A stretch of 64,000 nt of DNA from Olsenella uli DSM 7084 (GCF_000143845.1 NC_014363.1:1597186-1661185); one strand, 5' to 3'; shown: positions 28,515 to 37,376, numbered from the stretch's first letter. Notes: generated by a model not told the origin, from the sequence alone. Program-made: numbers and translations.

Positions 28515-29288
28515 CTACTGCTTTCCCAGGTATTTGCCTCCGTCAGCGTGGATGTCCACACCGTTGAGGACCTTCGCGTCGTCGGACGCCAGGAAGGCGA
28601 ATATGCCCGCTATCTCGGAGGGCTCCTCCGCACGACCGAGGGGACCGTAGTCCACCAGGTCGCCTTCGTTCTGGTAGTCCATGCCACCAAAGCCGTCTGC
28701 CGTCTCATCCATCATCGGGGTCTTGACCCAGCCGGGTGACACGCAGTTGACGCGGATCGTGTTGCCGTTCTCATTGGCGAGGCACTGCGTGAGGTGGATG
28801 ACCCCCGCCTTGCTCATGGCATAGGGGGCCTCATATGCGTAGCACGCGGTTCCGTCCACCGAGGCGGTATTGAGGATCACGCCCTCGCCCTGAGCCTTCA
28901 TGACAGGCAGGACGCGGTTGATCATGCAGTACGTGCCCAGGAGATTGACCTCGATGACCGTGCGCGCATCGGAAACGGGCTGGTCCTCCACGGGACCGAC
29001 CCTGCCACCGATTCCCGCTATGTTGCACAGGACATCGATGCGCCCGAACCTTTTAACTACCGCACTCACTGCGGAGCAGACCTGCCCGTCAACCGTGACG
29101 TCAACAGGCTGGACCATATATGCGCCCTCGGCAAGGCCCAGGTCCTCGGCAGACGCCTCAAGTGCGTCCTGCTTCAGGTCGAGCATCGCGACGAGCGCCC
29201 CCTCGTCCGAGAAGCGCTTCACGGTTGCCTTTCCGATGCCACTCGCTGCACCGGTAACCACCACGACCTTGCCCTTTATTCCTTCCAT
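28515..29288 (-). CDS. Short-chain dehydrogenase/reductase
   Basis: A 257-residue classical SDR: TGAASGIGKA cofactor loop, NIAGIGGR, catalytic Ser in NTASVDGT and YAMSK. Asp in MLDLKQ after beta-2 points to NAD(H). Sugar, polyol or hydroxy-acid oxidation is likely. It is the first gene of the operon with the SIS and epimerase genes, facing the divergent isomerase operon across a palindrome. The ATG at 29288 has a GGAG-type site upstream. Confidence 0.88.
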   Translation of the reverse strand: MEGIKGKVVVVTGAASGIGKATVKRFSDEGALVAMLDLKQDALEASAEDLGLAEGAYMVQPVDVTVDGQVCSAVSAVVKRFGRIDVLCNIAGIGGRVGPVEDQPVSDARTVIEVNLLGTYCMINRVLPVMKAQGEGVILNTASVDGTACYAYEAPYAMSKAGVIHLTQCLANENGNTIRVNCVSPGWVKTPMMDETADGFGGMDYQNEGDLVDYGPLGRAEEPSEIAGIFAFLASDDAKVLNGVDIHADGGKYLGKQ

Positions 29289-29368
29289 GAGAACTCCTTT
29301 CGCTAAACGCCGAAGCCATCCTCCCGGACGCCAAAAACGACTCTTCAGTCTTCGTGAGTGATCACCGT

Positions 29369-29380
29369 TATACTGGTATA
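29369..29380. promoter_or_regulatory. GntR/HutC-type palindrome in the divergent SDR/isomerase gap
   Basis: TATAC-TG-GTATA is a 12-bp palindrome flanked by AT-rich sequence in the 177-bp gap between the SDR and the phosphomannose-isomerase-like gene. Its GTATA half-sites resemble those bound by HutC-type GntR proteins, two of which are encoded at 13967-15419. The direct link is inference. Confidence 0.5.
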
Positions 29381-29465
29381 CGTTTCGTATTAACTTATTT
29401 AGTACTTACTTTCAAGGGATAATTTGTAAAGCGGTAAGCTAGACCTCCGAGGAGGTACGTCATCC

Positions 29466-31208
29466 ATGTATGAGACACGTCCCTGTACGCATTTCCCCGA
29501 ATTGGGGCCCGCCTGGCGCAGCTGGCACGACATCGCCGGGGCCATCGATGCGCGGCTTGCCGCGACAACCGCCGGGCCTGCGGTCCTGGCGCTGGAATGC
29601 TATCCGGGCGTGGACCTATCCGAGCTTGAGCGAGGAATTCTCCCCCTCCTCTCGCCCTCCGTCGTGCTTCGAGCGGACGACTTCTCTTGGGACGTCGATC
29701 GCGTCCAAGCTCGAATCGCCGACACCATCACCAACGACCGCGTCTTCGGCGTCATGTCCCACTACACCATCGACCAGTTCTTTGACGACGAGCGCCTGGA
29801 GGCCGCACGCACGAAAGTGGCGGGAGCGCATGGCCTTGCGGTGGTCATGGGCTTCGGCGCCACCCTTCTCTGCGAGCCCGACCTTGTCGTCTATGCCGAT
29901 CTCACCCGTTGGGAGATCCAGTGCCGCCACCGTCGTGGGATGCCCAACTGGAAGGCAGGCAACGACGGGGAGGACGCGCTGCGCAAGTTCAAGCGAGGCT
30001 ACTTCTTCGAGTGGCGAATGGCGGACCGTCTCAAGCAGGTCGTGATGCCAACGGCCGACCTGGTGCTTGATACGAACCGTCCTGATGACCCACGCATGGT
30101 GGATGGCGCCGCCTGCAGGGAGGCGCTCGCTCGCCTGTCCGCTCGTCCCTTCAGGCTGGTCCCCTACTTCGATCAGAGCGTCTGGGGAGGCCGCTGGATG
30201 CAGGAGCACTTTGGCCTGGATCCCGAGGCACCCAATTTCGGCTGGGCCTTCGATGGCGTGCCGGAGGAGAACTCCCTTCTCATGGACTTTGGGGGCATCG
30301 AGGTGGAGGTGCCGGCACTCGATCTGGTCTTCTTCCATCCCGACGAGCTTCTGGGCCCCAAGGTGCATGCACGGTTTGGCACCGAATTCCCCATACGCTT
30401 CGACTACCTGGACACCATGGGTGGCGGCAACCTGAGCCTGCAGGTGCATCCGCTCACCGAGTACATCCGGGACCGCTTTGGCATGGCCTATACGCAGGAT
30501 GAGAGCTACTACATCCTCGACGCCATGGCAGGGTCGCATGTGTACCTGGGCGTGAGGACCGGCGTCAACAAAGATGACATGGTGCGCGACCTCGAGCGCG
30601 CCGCCGCCGGGGAGATTCGCTTCCCCGATGAGGCCTATGTCAACCGCCTGCCGGTGGACAAGCATGACCACGTGCACATTCCCGCAGGCACAGTTCACTG
30701 CGGGGGCGCGGGCACCGTCATTCTCGAGATCAGCGCCACGCCCTATGTATTCACCTTCAAGCTGTGGGACTGGGGCCGCGTCGGCCTCGACGGCATCCCC
30801 CGTCCGACCCATGTGGAGCATGGTGCACGCAACATCCTGACCTCACGCGACACCGAGCTCTGCGCCACACGGCTCATCGACCGTGCGGCAGATCCGCACC
30901 AGAACCTCTCCTCGCAGGAAGGCGTGGTCGAGGAGCATACCGGTCTCAACGAGCTGGAGTTCATCGAGACGCGCCGCCACTGGTTCACGCGCTCCGCCAG
31001 GCTCGAATGTCACGACAGCGTCAACGTGCTCAACCTGGTGGAAGGCGGAAGCGCTCGGGTGGAGAGCGTCGATGGGCCCTTCGAGCCCTTCCCCGTGAAC
31101 TACGGCGAGACCTTCATCGTGCCGGCACGGGTCGGCACCTACCGCATCACCAACACGAGCGAGGCGGACCGCCGCATTGCCGTCATCCAAGCCTATGTCC
31201 GCAACTAG
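29466..31208 (+). CDS. Class I phosphomannose isomerase-like protein with ~200-residue N-terminal domain
   Basis: A 580-residue protein. From about residue 210 it is a type I (cupin) mannose-6-phosphate isomerase: QSVWGGRWM, GGNLSLQVHP with Gln/His metal ligands near 322, DKHDHVHIPAGTVHC near 400, and a C-terminal cupin. The first 200 residues are an added domain with no P-loop (ALECYPGVDLSELERG, VLRADDFSWDVDRVQ, LVVMGFGATLLCEPD). Its size and order recall a nucleotide-binding fold, but I do not recognise it. It is the first gene of the plus-strand operon with a cupin isomerase and a P-loop kinase. Fructose/mannose-6-phosphate interconversion is the safest call. Confidence 0.82.
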   Translation: MYETRPCTHFPELGPAWRSWHDIAGAIDARLAATTAGPAVLALECYPGVDLSELERGILPLLSPSVVLRADDFSWDVDRVQARIADTITNDRVFGVMSHYTIDQFFDDERLEAARTKVAGAHGLAVVMGFGATLLCEPDLVVYADLTRWEIQCRHRRGMPNWKAGNDGEDALRKFKRGYFFEWRMADRLKQVVMPTADLVLDTNRPDDPRMVDGAACREALARLSARPFRLVPYFDQSVWGGRWMQEHFGLDPEAPNFGWAFDGVPEENSLLMDFGGIEVEVPALDLVFFHPDELLGPKVHARFGTEFPIRFDYLDTMGGGNLSLQVHPLTEYIRDRFGMAYTQDESYYILDAMAGSHVYLGVRTGVNKDDMVRDLERAAAGEIRFPDEAYVNRLPVDKHDHVHIPAGTVHCGGAGTVILEISATPYVFTFKLWDWGRVGLDGIPRPTHVEHGARNILTSRDTELCATRLIDRAADPHQNLSSQEGVVEEHTGLNELEFIETRRHWFTRSARLECHDSVNVLNLVEGGSARVESVDGPFEPFPVNYGETFIVPARVGTYRITNTSEADRRIAVIQAYVRN

Positions 31209-31223
31209 AAGGAGGGGGCAGCC

Positions 31224-32000
31224 ATGTGGTTCGACCCTGGATTCGACATCGAACCTGACTACCGGGCCATGACCTTCAGGTACGGTCCCGACACCTTTGG
31301 CCCGATGCCCGAGCGCCGGCATCTGGACGACATCAGGCAGAGCCTGCGTGACCCATGCTGCACGGGACCCGAAATCCCCTACATCGTGTCGATGGACGTG
31401 GGGCGCATGGCCGATCGCACGGACCTGATAGGGCGCAACCTGCTCTATGGCGCGATGATCTACGCCGTCGGCACGCTGGGGAGCGAGCCCGTACGCAGCC
31501 AGGGACATGTGCATGCGGTCTCCGTCTCGTGCGGCTGCTCCACGCCAGAGGTCTATGAGATCTGGGACGGCGAGGCCGTCATCTACATGCAGGAGAGCGC
31601 CCAGGACCAGCCTGGCAGCTGCTATGCGGTTCATGCCAAGCCGGGGCAGGTAGTGGTGGTGCCGCCGGCCTGGGCCCACTGCACCGTCAATGCCGATCCG
31701 TCTCGTCCCATGGCCTTCGGGGCCTGGTGCGTGCGAGATTACGGCTTCGACTATGCGGATGTTCGCCGGCATGGGGGGCTGGCCTACTTTCCCGAGGTCA
31801 GGACCGGCGGCCTCTCGTGGGTGCACAACGACGCATACGAGCCGTCCTCCCTCATCCTGCGCGAGGCCCGTGGCGCCGAGGAGCTGGGCCTGACGAGCGG
31901 CATGAGCATCTACGAGCAGTACGAGCGCGACCACGAGCTCTTCCGCTTCGTCACCGATCCGCAGACGGCCCGGAACATCTGGGCCGTCCATGAGCCGTAA
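31224..32000 (+). CDS. Cupin-type glucose-6-phosphate isomerase
   Basis: A 258-residue cupin of the archaeal-type phosphoglucose isomerase family (PF06560-like). Metal ligands are visible in GHVHAVSVSCG, the Glu in TPEVYEIWDG and VVVPPAWAHCTVN. The ATG follows AAGGAGGGGGC. It lies 15 bp after the phosphomannose-isomerase-like gene, so both act in one operon; together they could interconvert glucose-, fructose- and mannose-6-phosphate released by the deglycase. Bacterial copies are rarer than archaeal ones. Confidence 0.84.
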   Translation: MWFDPGFDIEPDYRAMTFRYGPDTFGPMPERRHLDDIRQSLRDPCCTGPEIPYIVSMDVGRMADRTDLIGRNLLYGAMIYAVGTLGSEPVRSQGHVHAVSVSCGCSTPEVYEIWDGEAVIYMQESAQDQPGSCYAVHAKPGQVVVVPPAWAHCTVNADPSRPMAFGAWCVRDYGFDYADVRRHGGLAYFPEVRTGGLSWVHNDAYEPSSLILREARGAEELGLTSGMSIYEQYERDHELFRFVTDPQTARNIWAVHEP

Positions 32001-32011
32001 GGGGACATTCC

Positions 32012-32113
32012 GTGGACACGCAGCGCACCGACGGGTACTGGGGGCTCCCCGGTCGCGGCATGGGTGCCTTTGGCGAGAAGGGAGGCTTCTCCACGGAGGT
32101 GCTCCCCACGTGA
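32012..32113 (+). CDS. Possible 33-residue small protein
   Basis: A GTG at 32012 with AAGGGG seven bases upstream opens a 33-residue frame rich in Gly (GYWGLPGRGMGAFGEKG), ending at 32113. It sits between the isomerase and the kinase, in the same orientation. No family is recognised; it may be a gene remnant or a true small ORF. Confidence 0.3.
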   Translation: MDTQRTDGYWGLPGRGMGAFGEKGGFSTEVLPT

Positions 32114-32190
32114 CATACAAGGCGCGGGGCGCGTCCGTTAGGATGTGGTGGGAGGGGCGCAGTGGCGCAGAGGACGTCCGAAGGGGAGCC

Positions 32191-33039
32191 ATGCGAGTGA
32201 GCATCACCGTGAACGGCCTGGACATCGAGGCCAGCTATCGCGACGAGGACATCGAGGGCGTCTTCAAACCCCTCGTGCGGCACTGGTCCGCCGCCCAGCG
32301 TCGCCTGGGCGGGCGCTACATCGTGCTCATGAGCGCGCCTCCGGGATCGGGCAAGACGACGCTCTCGCTCTGCCTCGCGCAGCTGTCGCACGACATGGAC
32401 GGCTGCGTGCCCATCCAGGCGATCGGCATGGACGGCTATCACTATCCCAACGCCTACCTGGACTCCCATACCTACGTGGAGGACGGCGAGACGATCACGC
32501 TGCGCTCGCGCAAGGGGGCGTCCTTCACCTACGACGTGGCGGGACTGCGGGCGAAGCTGGCGGACGCGCGCGGCGAGCACCCCACCCCCTGGCCCGAGTA
32601 CTCGCGCGTGCTGCATGACGCCGTCCCCGACGCGATGGAGGTCACGGGGGACATCCTGCTGGTCGAGGGCAACTACTTCCAGATCGGCGAGGGCGCATGG
32701 GCGGGCATTGGCGAGCTTGCCGACGAGACCGTCTACATCTCCGCGCCGATGGGGCTGCTGCGCGACAGGCTCGTGGGTCGCAAGCTGAAGGGCGGTTCCA
32801 CGCAAGAGGAGGCAGAGGCCTGGTTCGAACGGTCGGACGACAAGAACGTCCGTCGCGTGCTCGGCGGGCACGTGCCCGCCGACATCGAGCTCGCGCTCGG
32901 CGAGGACGGGGGCTACACGCTCACGAAGGGCACCGAGCTGCTGGTAGGGGACCCGCACTATGAGAGAGGAGCAAAGGGCCAGAGGGGTCATCCCCTCCGG
33001 CCTGCTTCTCCCTGGAGCCAGTTATCAGACTCGAACTGA
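32191..33039 (+). CDS. P-loop kinase of the uridine-kinase/pantothenate-kinase-like family
   Basis: A 282-residue kinase with Walker A SAPPGSGKTT at about residues 48-57, GMDGYHYPNAYLD (Mg/substrate loop, as in PanK/uridine kinase-like YggC proteins), SRKGASFTYD and VEGNYF. YggC-type proteins are linked to sugar operons and phosphorylate small molecules. The ATG at 32191 has AAGGGG. The frame runs on into the antisense strand of the tRNA gene at 33013, so the last roughly 20 residues (after GDPHYER) look foreign, as if the natural 3' end was lost. Confidence 0.8.
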   Translation: MRVSITVNGLDIEASYRDEDIEGVFKPLVRHWSAAQRRLGGRYIVLMSAPPGSGKTTLSLCLAQLSHDMDGCVPIQAIGMDGYHYPNAYLDSHTYVEDGETITLRSRKGASFTYDVAGLRAKLADARGEHPTPWPEYSRVLHDAVPDAMEVTGDILLVEGNYFQIGEGAWAGIGELADETVYISAPMGLLRDRLVGRKLKGGSTQEEAEAWFERSDDKNVRRVLGGHVPADIELALGEDGGYTLTKGTELLVGDPHYERGAKGQRGHPLRPASPWSQLSDSN

Positions 33040-33088
33040 TGACCCCCGCTTTACGAGAGCGGTGCTCTGCCAACTGAGCTAAACTGGC
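33013..33088 (-). tRNA. tRNA-Thr (anticodon CGT)
   Basis: A full cloverleaf is visible on the minus strand. The acceptor stem is GCCAGTT paired with AACTGGC, discriminator T, and CCA is encoded. The D arm is AGCTCAGTTGGCAGAGC, and the anticodon stem CCGCT/AGCGG carries loop CTCGTAA with anticodon CGT. The T arm is GTTCGAG-type. It overlaps the 3' end of the kinase frame on the other strand. Confidence 0.93.
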
Positions 33089-33185
33089 GCCCCTATGATG
33101 CACCTCGCGGTGCGGCGTATAGATACTAAGCGAAGAGCCCTCCCCTTTCAAGGGCCGCTCTGCAATCTCCCCCACCATCACAGCC

Positions 33186-34087
33186 CTATGCACCAGGAGC
33201 GGGCAGCAGCGACCAGAACGTGGAGTCCCTCCGAGCGGCGGCAAGCTCGCCGTCGGGAACGGTCACGTCCTGCCAGCCACGGATGAAGCTGCCGTCCTTC
33301 GAGACCCAGAACGTGACGTCCAGGTTGACCTTGCCGTTGCCGTCGACGAAGAGCGTGGTCTGAAAGCGCTGGGCAAGCTCCCCCTGGCCCTTGAGTGCCT
33401 GGACCAGCTGCTCACGCGGGGCGATCTTGGTCAGGAGGCACTCGTCCGCAGAGACCCGGCCATCGCCGCCGCTCCCGTAGCCGTCCTCAATGAAATGACG
33501 CTCGCCATCACGGAGCGATAGTAGTCGGTGGGGCTCTCGTAGCTGTCGCTCACGAAGCGCATGGCCGTCTGCCCGAGCGTCTCGTTCACCTGATCCACGT
33601 TGGCAATCCCACCATGAAACTGCGGGTATGCGACGTCGAAGTCGGTCAGGACCGTGGAGCCGTAGGCAGCGATCTACTCCCTCTCCGTATGCCGATAGGC
33701 CTCGCTGGCATAGCTGTAGCCGACGTTCTCGTTCCAGGCGTCGTGGAGCTCGCCATCGTCTGCGGAGACATCACCCGTTGGGTCCCCGCTCGCATCGATG
33801 GGGCTCTCGTTCCCATCGGAGGGGGGCGTCGAGCCCACGTCGTTGGGCTCGACGCCATCCAAGAGGTCGTGCAGGTTGGAATCCCCGTAGATGCTGTCAT
33901 CCCTGCGCTTGAGCGCCGAGACTGCGGCCGAGGGGTCGCTGTCCGCAGTGACGACGGCCCTGCCGGCACCACCCAGGTCTGGCACGCCGCCGAAGAGCGC
34001 GAGCACCAGGAAGGCGACGATGCCCACAACCGCTGCCATGCTGCCGAGGCTGCTCCTGAGGCGCGGTAGAACGGCACGAGACGACAT
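33186..34087 (-). pseudogene. Membrane-anchored secreted protein gene broken by stop and frameshift
   Basis: From the ATG at 34087 the protein has a hydrophobic anchor (VVGIVAFLVLALFGG), an acidic Asp/Ser-rich linker and a segment ending SEAYRHTERE at an in-frame TAG (33673-33675). Translation past this stop continues sensibly (AAYGSTVLTDFDVAYPQF, ETLGQTAMRFVSDSYES). Near 33505-33520 the frame shifts, then reads HFIEDGYG, KIAPREQLVQALKGQG, FVDGNGKVNLDVTFWVS and ends in LLPAPGA. Codon use is normal in every piece, so one ~300-codon gene was inactivated twice. I do not recognise the family. Confidence 0.7.
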
Positions 34088-34097
34088 GGTCCCTCCC

Positions 34098-35288
34098 CTA
34101 CAGCAGGTGCAGCACGCCGCGAACCAGACGCTCGAAGTCATCGGCATGCCTGCCGGCCTCGGCCAGGACGCTCTCATGCGTGACGGTGGCATCACCGGAC
34201 TCGTTGGCTGCCAACGTAAGCCCCAGCACGTTCATGCCCAGGGCGTGCGCCATGATGACTTCGCAGACGGTGGACATGCCCACATAGGAGACGCCCAGCA
34301 TCCTGAGCATGCCGATCTCGGCGGGCGTCTCGAAGGTGGGCCCGAGCGTGCCGGCGTAGACGCCCTCCTCCACGGATATGCCCAGGTCGTCCGCCACGCC
34401 GCGGGCGAGCGTGCGCAGGTAGGGGGTGTAGGCGTCGGTCATGCCCACGAATGGCGTCTCGACCTCGCGGATCTCGTCCCACTCGGCCAGGGGGTTGCGC
34501 CCGGTGAGGTTGATCTGGTCGGTAAGGATGCCCAGGCCCGTGCTGGCGTTTCCGGGAACGGAACCCGTGGCGCAGGCAAAGATGATGTCACGGCAGCCCA
34601 GGTGATGCGCGTGACGCACCAGCGAAGTGATTTCCATGGCGCTGTATCCCTGGTACAGGTGGATGCGCCCGGGATAGACGACCACGGGCACATCGTCTAT
34701 CGTACCGACGGCAGCCTGGAAGCTGTGGCCAGCCATGGGGCGGGCCTCGTCGGGAAAGCCGTCTATGTCGTGGTAGTCGATGTGGCGAGCGGGCTTGACC
34801 AGCGAACCCAGGTGGCCGAGGCCCGTGCCCAACACGATCGCCACGGGATGTTCGACGGACGGCTTGCAGCTCTTGACGATGTCCTCGGTTACCACGCAGA
34901 TCCCCTCCTCCTGCAGGAGATGGGCAAGGATGCCGTCTCCCTTGGTCAACTTGCCGGTATGGCTTCCATCGTAGATGACCCCGACGCCGCATGAGGGGCT
35001 CTTGGCCTTGAGAACCGCGAGCGGCGCACCAGAGGCCTTGGCCCTCCCGAGCGAGATGTCAGCCCCGCGTTTGAAGTCCTCCGTCACGTCGCTGCCGTCC
35101 TTCAATATCACACGCCCGTCCACCTGCTCTGCAGGCGGACGGGGCACGGGCAGCCCGCTGGCCACTTCGGGGCAGACGCCCACGACGTCGACCTTCTCGC
35201 AGAGCTCCTGCACGGCCGAGACGGGCTTGGCTCCCCCGTCGTAGCGGCACGCGACGCCCCTCAGGCACTCGCTCACGATGACGCGCAC
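34098..35288 (-). CDS. DUF523 / purine nucleoside phosphorylase fusion
   Basis: A 396-residue two-domain protein. Residues 1-145 are a DUF523 (YbbK-like) domain: IVSECLRGVACRYDGG, GVCPEVASGL and AKSPSCGVG with conserved Cys 7, 14, 39 and 100. From residue about 147 it is a trimeric-type purine nucleoside phosphorylase: VLGTGLG phosphate loop, GRIHLYQGYSAMEI, and PAEIGMLRMLGVSYVGMS (then TVCEV, where TVPEV is usual). PNP splits (deoxy)guanosine or inosine to base and pentose-1-phosphate. GTG at 35288 follows a run of GGAGGGG. Confidence 0.85.
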   Translation of the reverse strand: MRVIVSECLRGVACRYDGGAKPVSAVQELCEKVDVVGVCPEVASGLPVPRPPAEQVDGRVILKDGSDVTEDFKRGADISLGRAKASGAPLAVLKAKSPSCGVGVIYDGSHTGKLTKGDGILAHLLQEEGICVVTEDIVKSCKPSVEHPVAIVLGTGLGHLGSLVKPARHIDYHDIDGFPDEARPMAGHSFQAAVGTIDDVPVVVYPGRIHLYQGYSAMEITSLVRHAHHLGCRDIIFACATGSVPGNASTGLGILTDQINLTGRNPLAEWDEIREVETPFVGMTDAYTPYLRTLARGVADDLGISVEEGVYAGTLGPTFETPAEIGMLRMLGVSYVGMSTVCEVIMAHALGMNVLGLTLAANESGDATVTHESVLAEAGRHADDFERLVRGVLHLL

Positions 35289-35568
35289 GGCATCCCCTCC
35301 CCTCCATACGGAAGGGCGGGCGGGACCACACCGTCCCACCCGCCCAATGCGACCACGTGTAGGATATGCCAACTCGGGAAAGGACGTATCCGATGTGTAT
35401 CGTCCAAACGGAATAGCTACGGCCGAACGGACCAGAACGACTTGCTCGCGGCGGCCGCTGCCTCACGCTTACAGTCCATGTTCACATGCGTGTTCGGCAT
35501 GTCCGATGATGGCGCCACCGTGGGCCTCCGAGACGTCGACGGCGATTGCCTGCACGTGGAGAACGTGA

Positions 35569-35760
35569 TTCACGACTCTCGAAGAGAGGGCAATCTTGGA
35601 TGCGCTTCCAGCGGGAATGCTCATGGCTCGCAAGCAGGTTGCGGATGCATGCGGCATGAGCCTCTCGACAACGGGGCGCCTGCTCGCTTCGCTCGAGCGG
35701 AAGGGCCTGGTGGAGCGTAGCGGTGCAGGAAGAGGAGCGAGGGATTCACGTAGAACGTGA
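35569..35760 (+). pseudogene. Winged-helix domain remnant
   Basis: In the 487-bp gap between two genes, the plus strand reads EERAILDALPAGMLMARKQV, then ADACGMSLSTTGRLLASLE and RKGLVERSGAG to a stop at 35760. This is a typical MarR/Fic-type winged helix (recognition helix and wing), but upstream the frame is closed by a TGA and no good start exists. It is likely the C-terminal remnant of a DNA-binding protein. The remainder of the gap holds nothing identifiable. Confidence 0.45.
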
Positions 35761-35775
35761 CCTGTGGAGCACTCC

Positions 35776-36720
35776 CTACTGCCCGCAGATCAGTGATTTG
35801 GCCCGGTCGAGAAGGCCATCGGATTCGTAGCAGACAAGTTCCTGCCACTGTCCCCCGTACATGAGCACGTCCCCCGCGCTCTGCCCCGTCTTGGGGCGGA
35901 AGCCGTTCTTCCGATTGCCGCTCACGTGCTCTGGCATGAGGAAGGGGTAGGGAATCCACCCGCTTCTCGTCATACCCTCCTTTGTCAGCACGCGGCCTCG
36001 GGCAAAATCCAGGGTACCGTAGCCCGGAAGCCCTGGAGCGAAGCTCAATCGTTGGGTGGGAATATACAGGGTGTTGTTGTCGCCATCGAGTTTGCCAGGC
36101 TGTGCGTGCGGATGCCAGTAGTACTGGCGTATCTCCTCGGAATCGGTGAGGATGGCGCCAACCTCCATGTAGCCCCATATAACCTGGAGGTCAGAGAAGC
36201 GGTACCAGTCATCGGAGTTCTCGCTGCGGCGAAAGTCGCGACCCTTGCTCATATACCGCAGCGCCCCATCCTTGGTTCTCATGACGCCTCTGAACCACCC
36301 AAAGAACAGGAAGAGGTCTCCCTTCATGACGCCAGCGTTACACAGCTGCTTCTGCGCCTTTCCCGTCTGTCCAAACGCGGGCTTCCAGTCGCGAGGCTGT
36401 TCTCTGCGTGTCCCCTCGCGGATATCGGGGTCCACGTGGCACTTGGCCGTCTTGTTTTTGGCTTTGAGAGACGAGACGACCTGGTCGTACCCCATTCCGT
36501 CATACTCCAGGTCAGCATACGAGTCTCGGGCATCACCATCTGGGATGGGAAGCGAGAGGAGCGTACCCGCGAGGTCGCGTGTGTCCTCGAAGAAAACCGG
36601 ACTAGCTTTTCCTCCCGCACTGCTATCGAATCCCTTGCGCGAGAGGATGACCTTCCTGCCGTAAGTGTGGGCGACTCCCTCGTGCCCGTCTTTCGCAGAG
36701 TCGCGCTTGCTCATCAGCAT
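35776..36720 (-). CDS. Nmad3 (nucleotide modification-associated domain 3) protein
   Basis: A 314-residue protein with the family opening KVILSRKGFDSSAGG, LLSLPIPDG, DPDIREGTR and later GYMEVGAIL, GYGTLDFARGRVLT and WIPYPFLMP. This fits the Nmad3 domain, predicted from comparative genomics to be associated with DNA base modification in phages and bacterial conflict loci; no activity is established. Two ATGs (36720 and 36714) are possible starts. No neighbouring modification genes are visible. Its surroundings are decayed and AT-richer than the core genome, consistent with transfer. Confidence 0.65.
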   Translation of the reverse strand: MLMSKRDSAKDGHEGVAHTYGRKVILSRKGFDSSAGGKASPVFFEDTRDLAGTLLSLPIPDGDARDSYADLEYDGMGYDQVVSSLKAKNKTAKCHVDPDIREGTRREQPRDWKPAFGQTGKAQKQLCNAGVMKGDLFLFFGWFRGVMRTKDGALRYMSKGRDFRRSENSDDWYRFSDLQVIWGYMEVGAILTDSEEIRQYYWHPHAQPGKLDGDNNTLYIPTQRLSFAPGLPGYGTLDFARGRVLTKEGMTRSGWIPYPFLMPEHVSGNRKNGFRPKTGQSAGDVLMYGGQWQELVCYESDGLLDRAKSLICGQ

Positions 36721-37376
36721 CTACACCCGCACTCCCGTATGTACTGGGGATTCGAACTATCGCCCGAACCATCCATATATGGTCGAAGGGCATATTCAAG
36801 GACGAGAGAGCTGCTCGTCCGTGAGCCCAACCTCCTTGTGTCCTCGTCTCAGGTCCTTGATCAGCTTGGGTAGGCTGACTTCTCCCTCGTCTCCCGATCA
36901 TACATGGCGGACCTCCTTGTCTCCAAGCTTTAGTCCACACCCCCAAAAGGTGAAAGTAGGGACGTGTTCCTGAAGAAACTGGCTAATATTAGGATGTATT
37001 CTATTCCCACTCGATAGTTGCAAAACAGGGAAGCATGAACTCAAAGAGATGCCTAGCCAGCGACTTTATTTATTCCTAGCATCGCGAAATGGTCCCAAAA
37101 CTGGAATTCAGCCGGAACTCAACACTGAGTTCCACTTTGGCACGCGATAGCCGAGAATAAATACAGATTACTAGGGAGTAAACGTCTGACCTGTTGAAAT
37201 GTTGAAACGTGCCACACGGCTGAGTTCACGCTGGAATCGGAGTTGGAAAATCCTATCTGACTTTGCTGGGGAGTAAGTCCACGCTTTGGAGAATATATGG
37301 TTTGATCTGCGGTAACGTTACTTGATGGCAGGCAACCAGGTTCAAAGTGAGAACTCGCATCACTTGTAAAGCTGTT
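36721..37376. other. Low-GC gene-free stretch at the edge of the TA islet
   Basis: No gene is seen in these 656 bp. It has visibly lower GC than neighbours, an 8-bp hairpin (GGAACTCA/TGAGTTCC, 37114-37133) and the first att-like core at 37001-37017. Short related fragments (TGAGTTC, GGAACTC, GGAATC) recur around 37100-37240. Confidence 0.5.
37001..37017 (-). other. guaA 3'-end-like attachment core (left copy)
   Basis: CTATTCCCACTCGATAG reads, on the minus strand, ATC GAG TGG GAA TAG preceded by GCA ACT, i.e. ATIEWE-stop, exactly the conserved C-terminus of GMP synthetase GuaA. guaA 3' ends are known integration sites for genomic islands. No guaA gene is here, so this is most likely a copied attachment core. 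It forms a 12-bp direct repeat with 39360-39371. Confidence 0.6.

Noticed and set aside
33013-33088. A true C-terminus of the kinase encoded across the tRNA
   Set aside because: The tRNA cloverleaf is complete and the overlapping codons show no kinase similarity.
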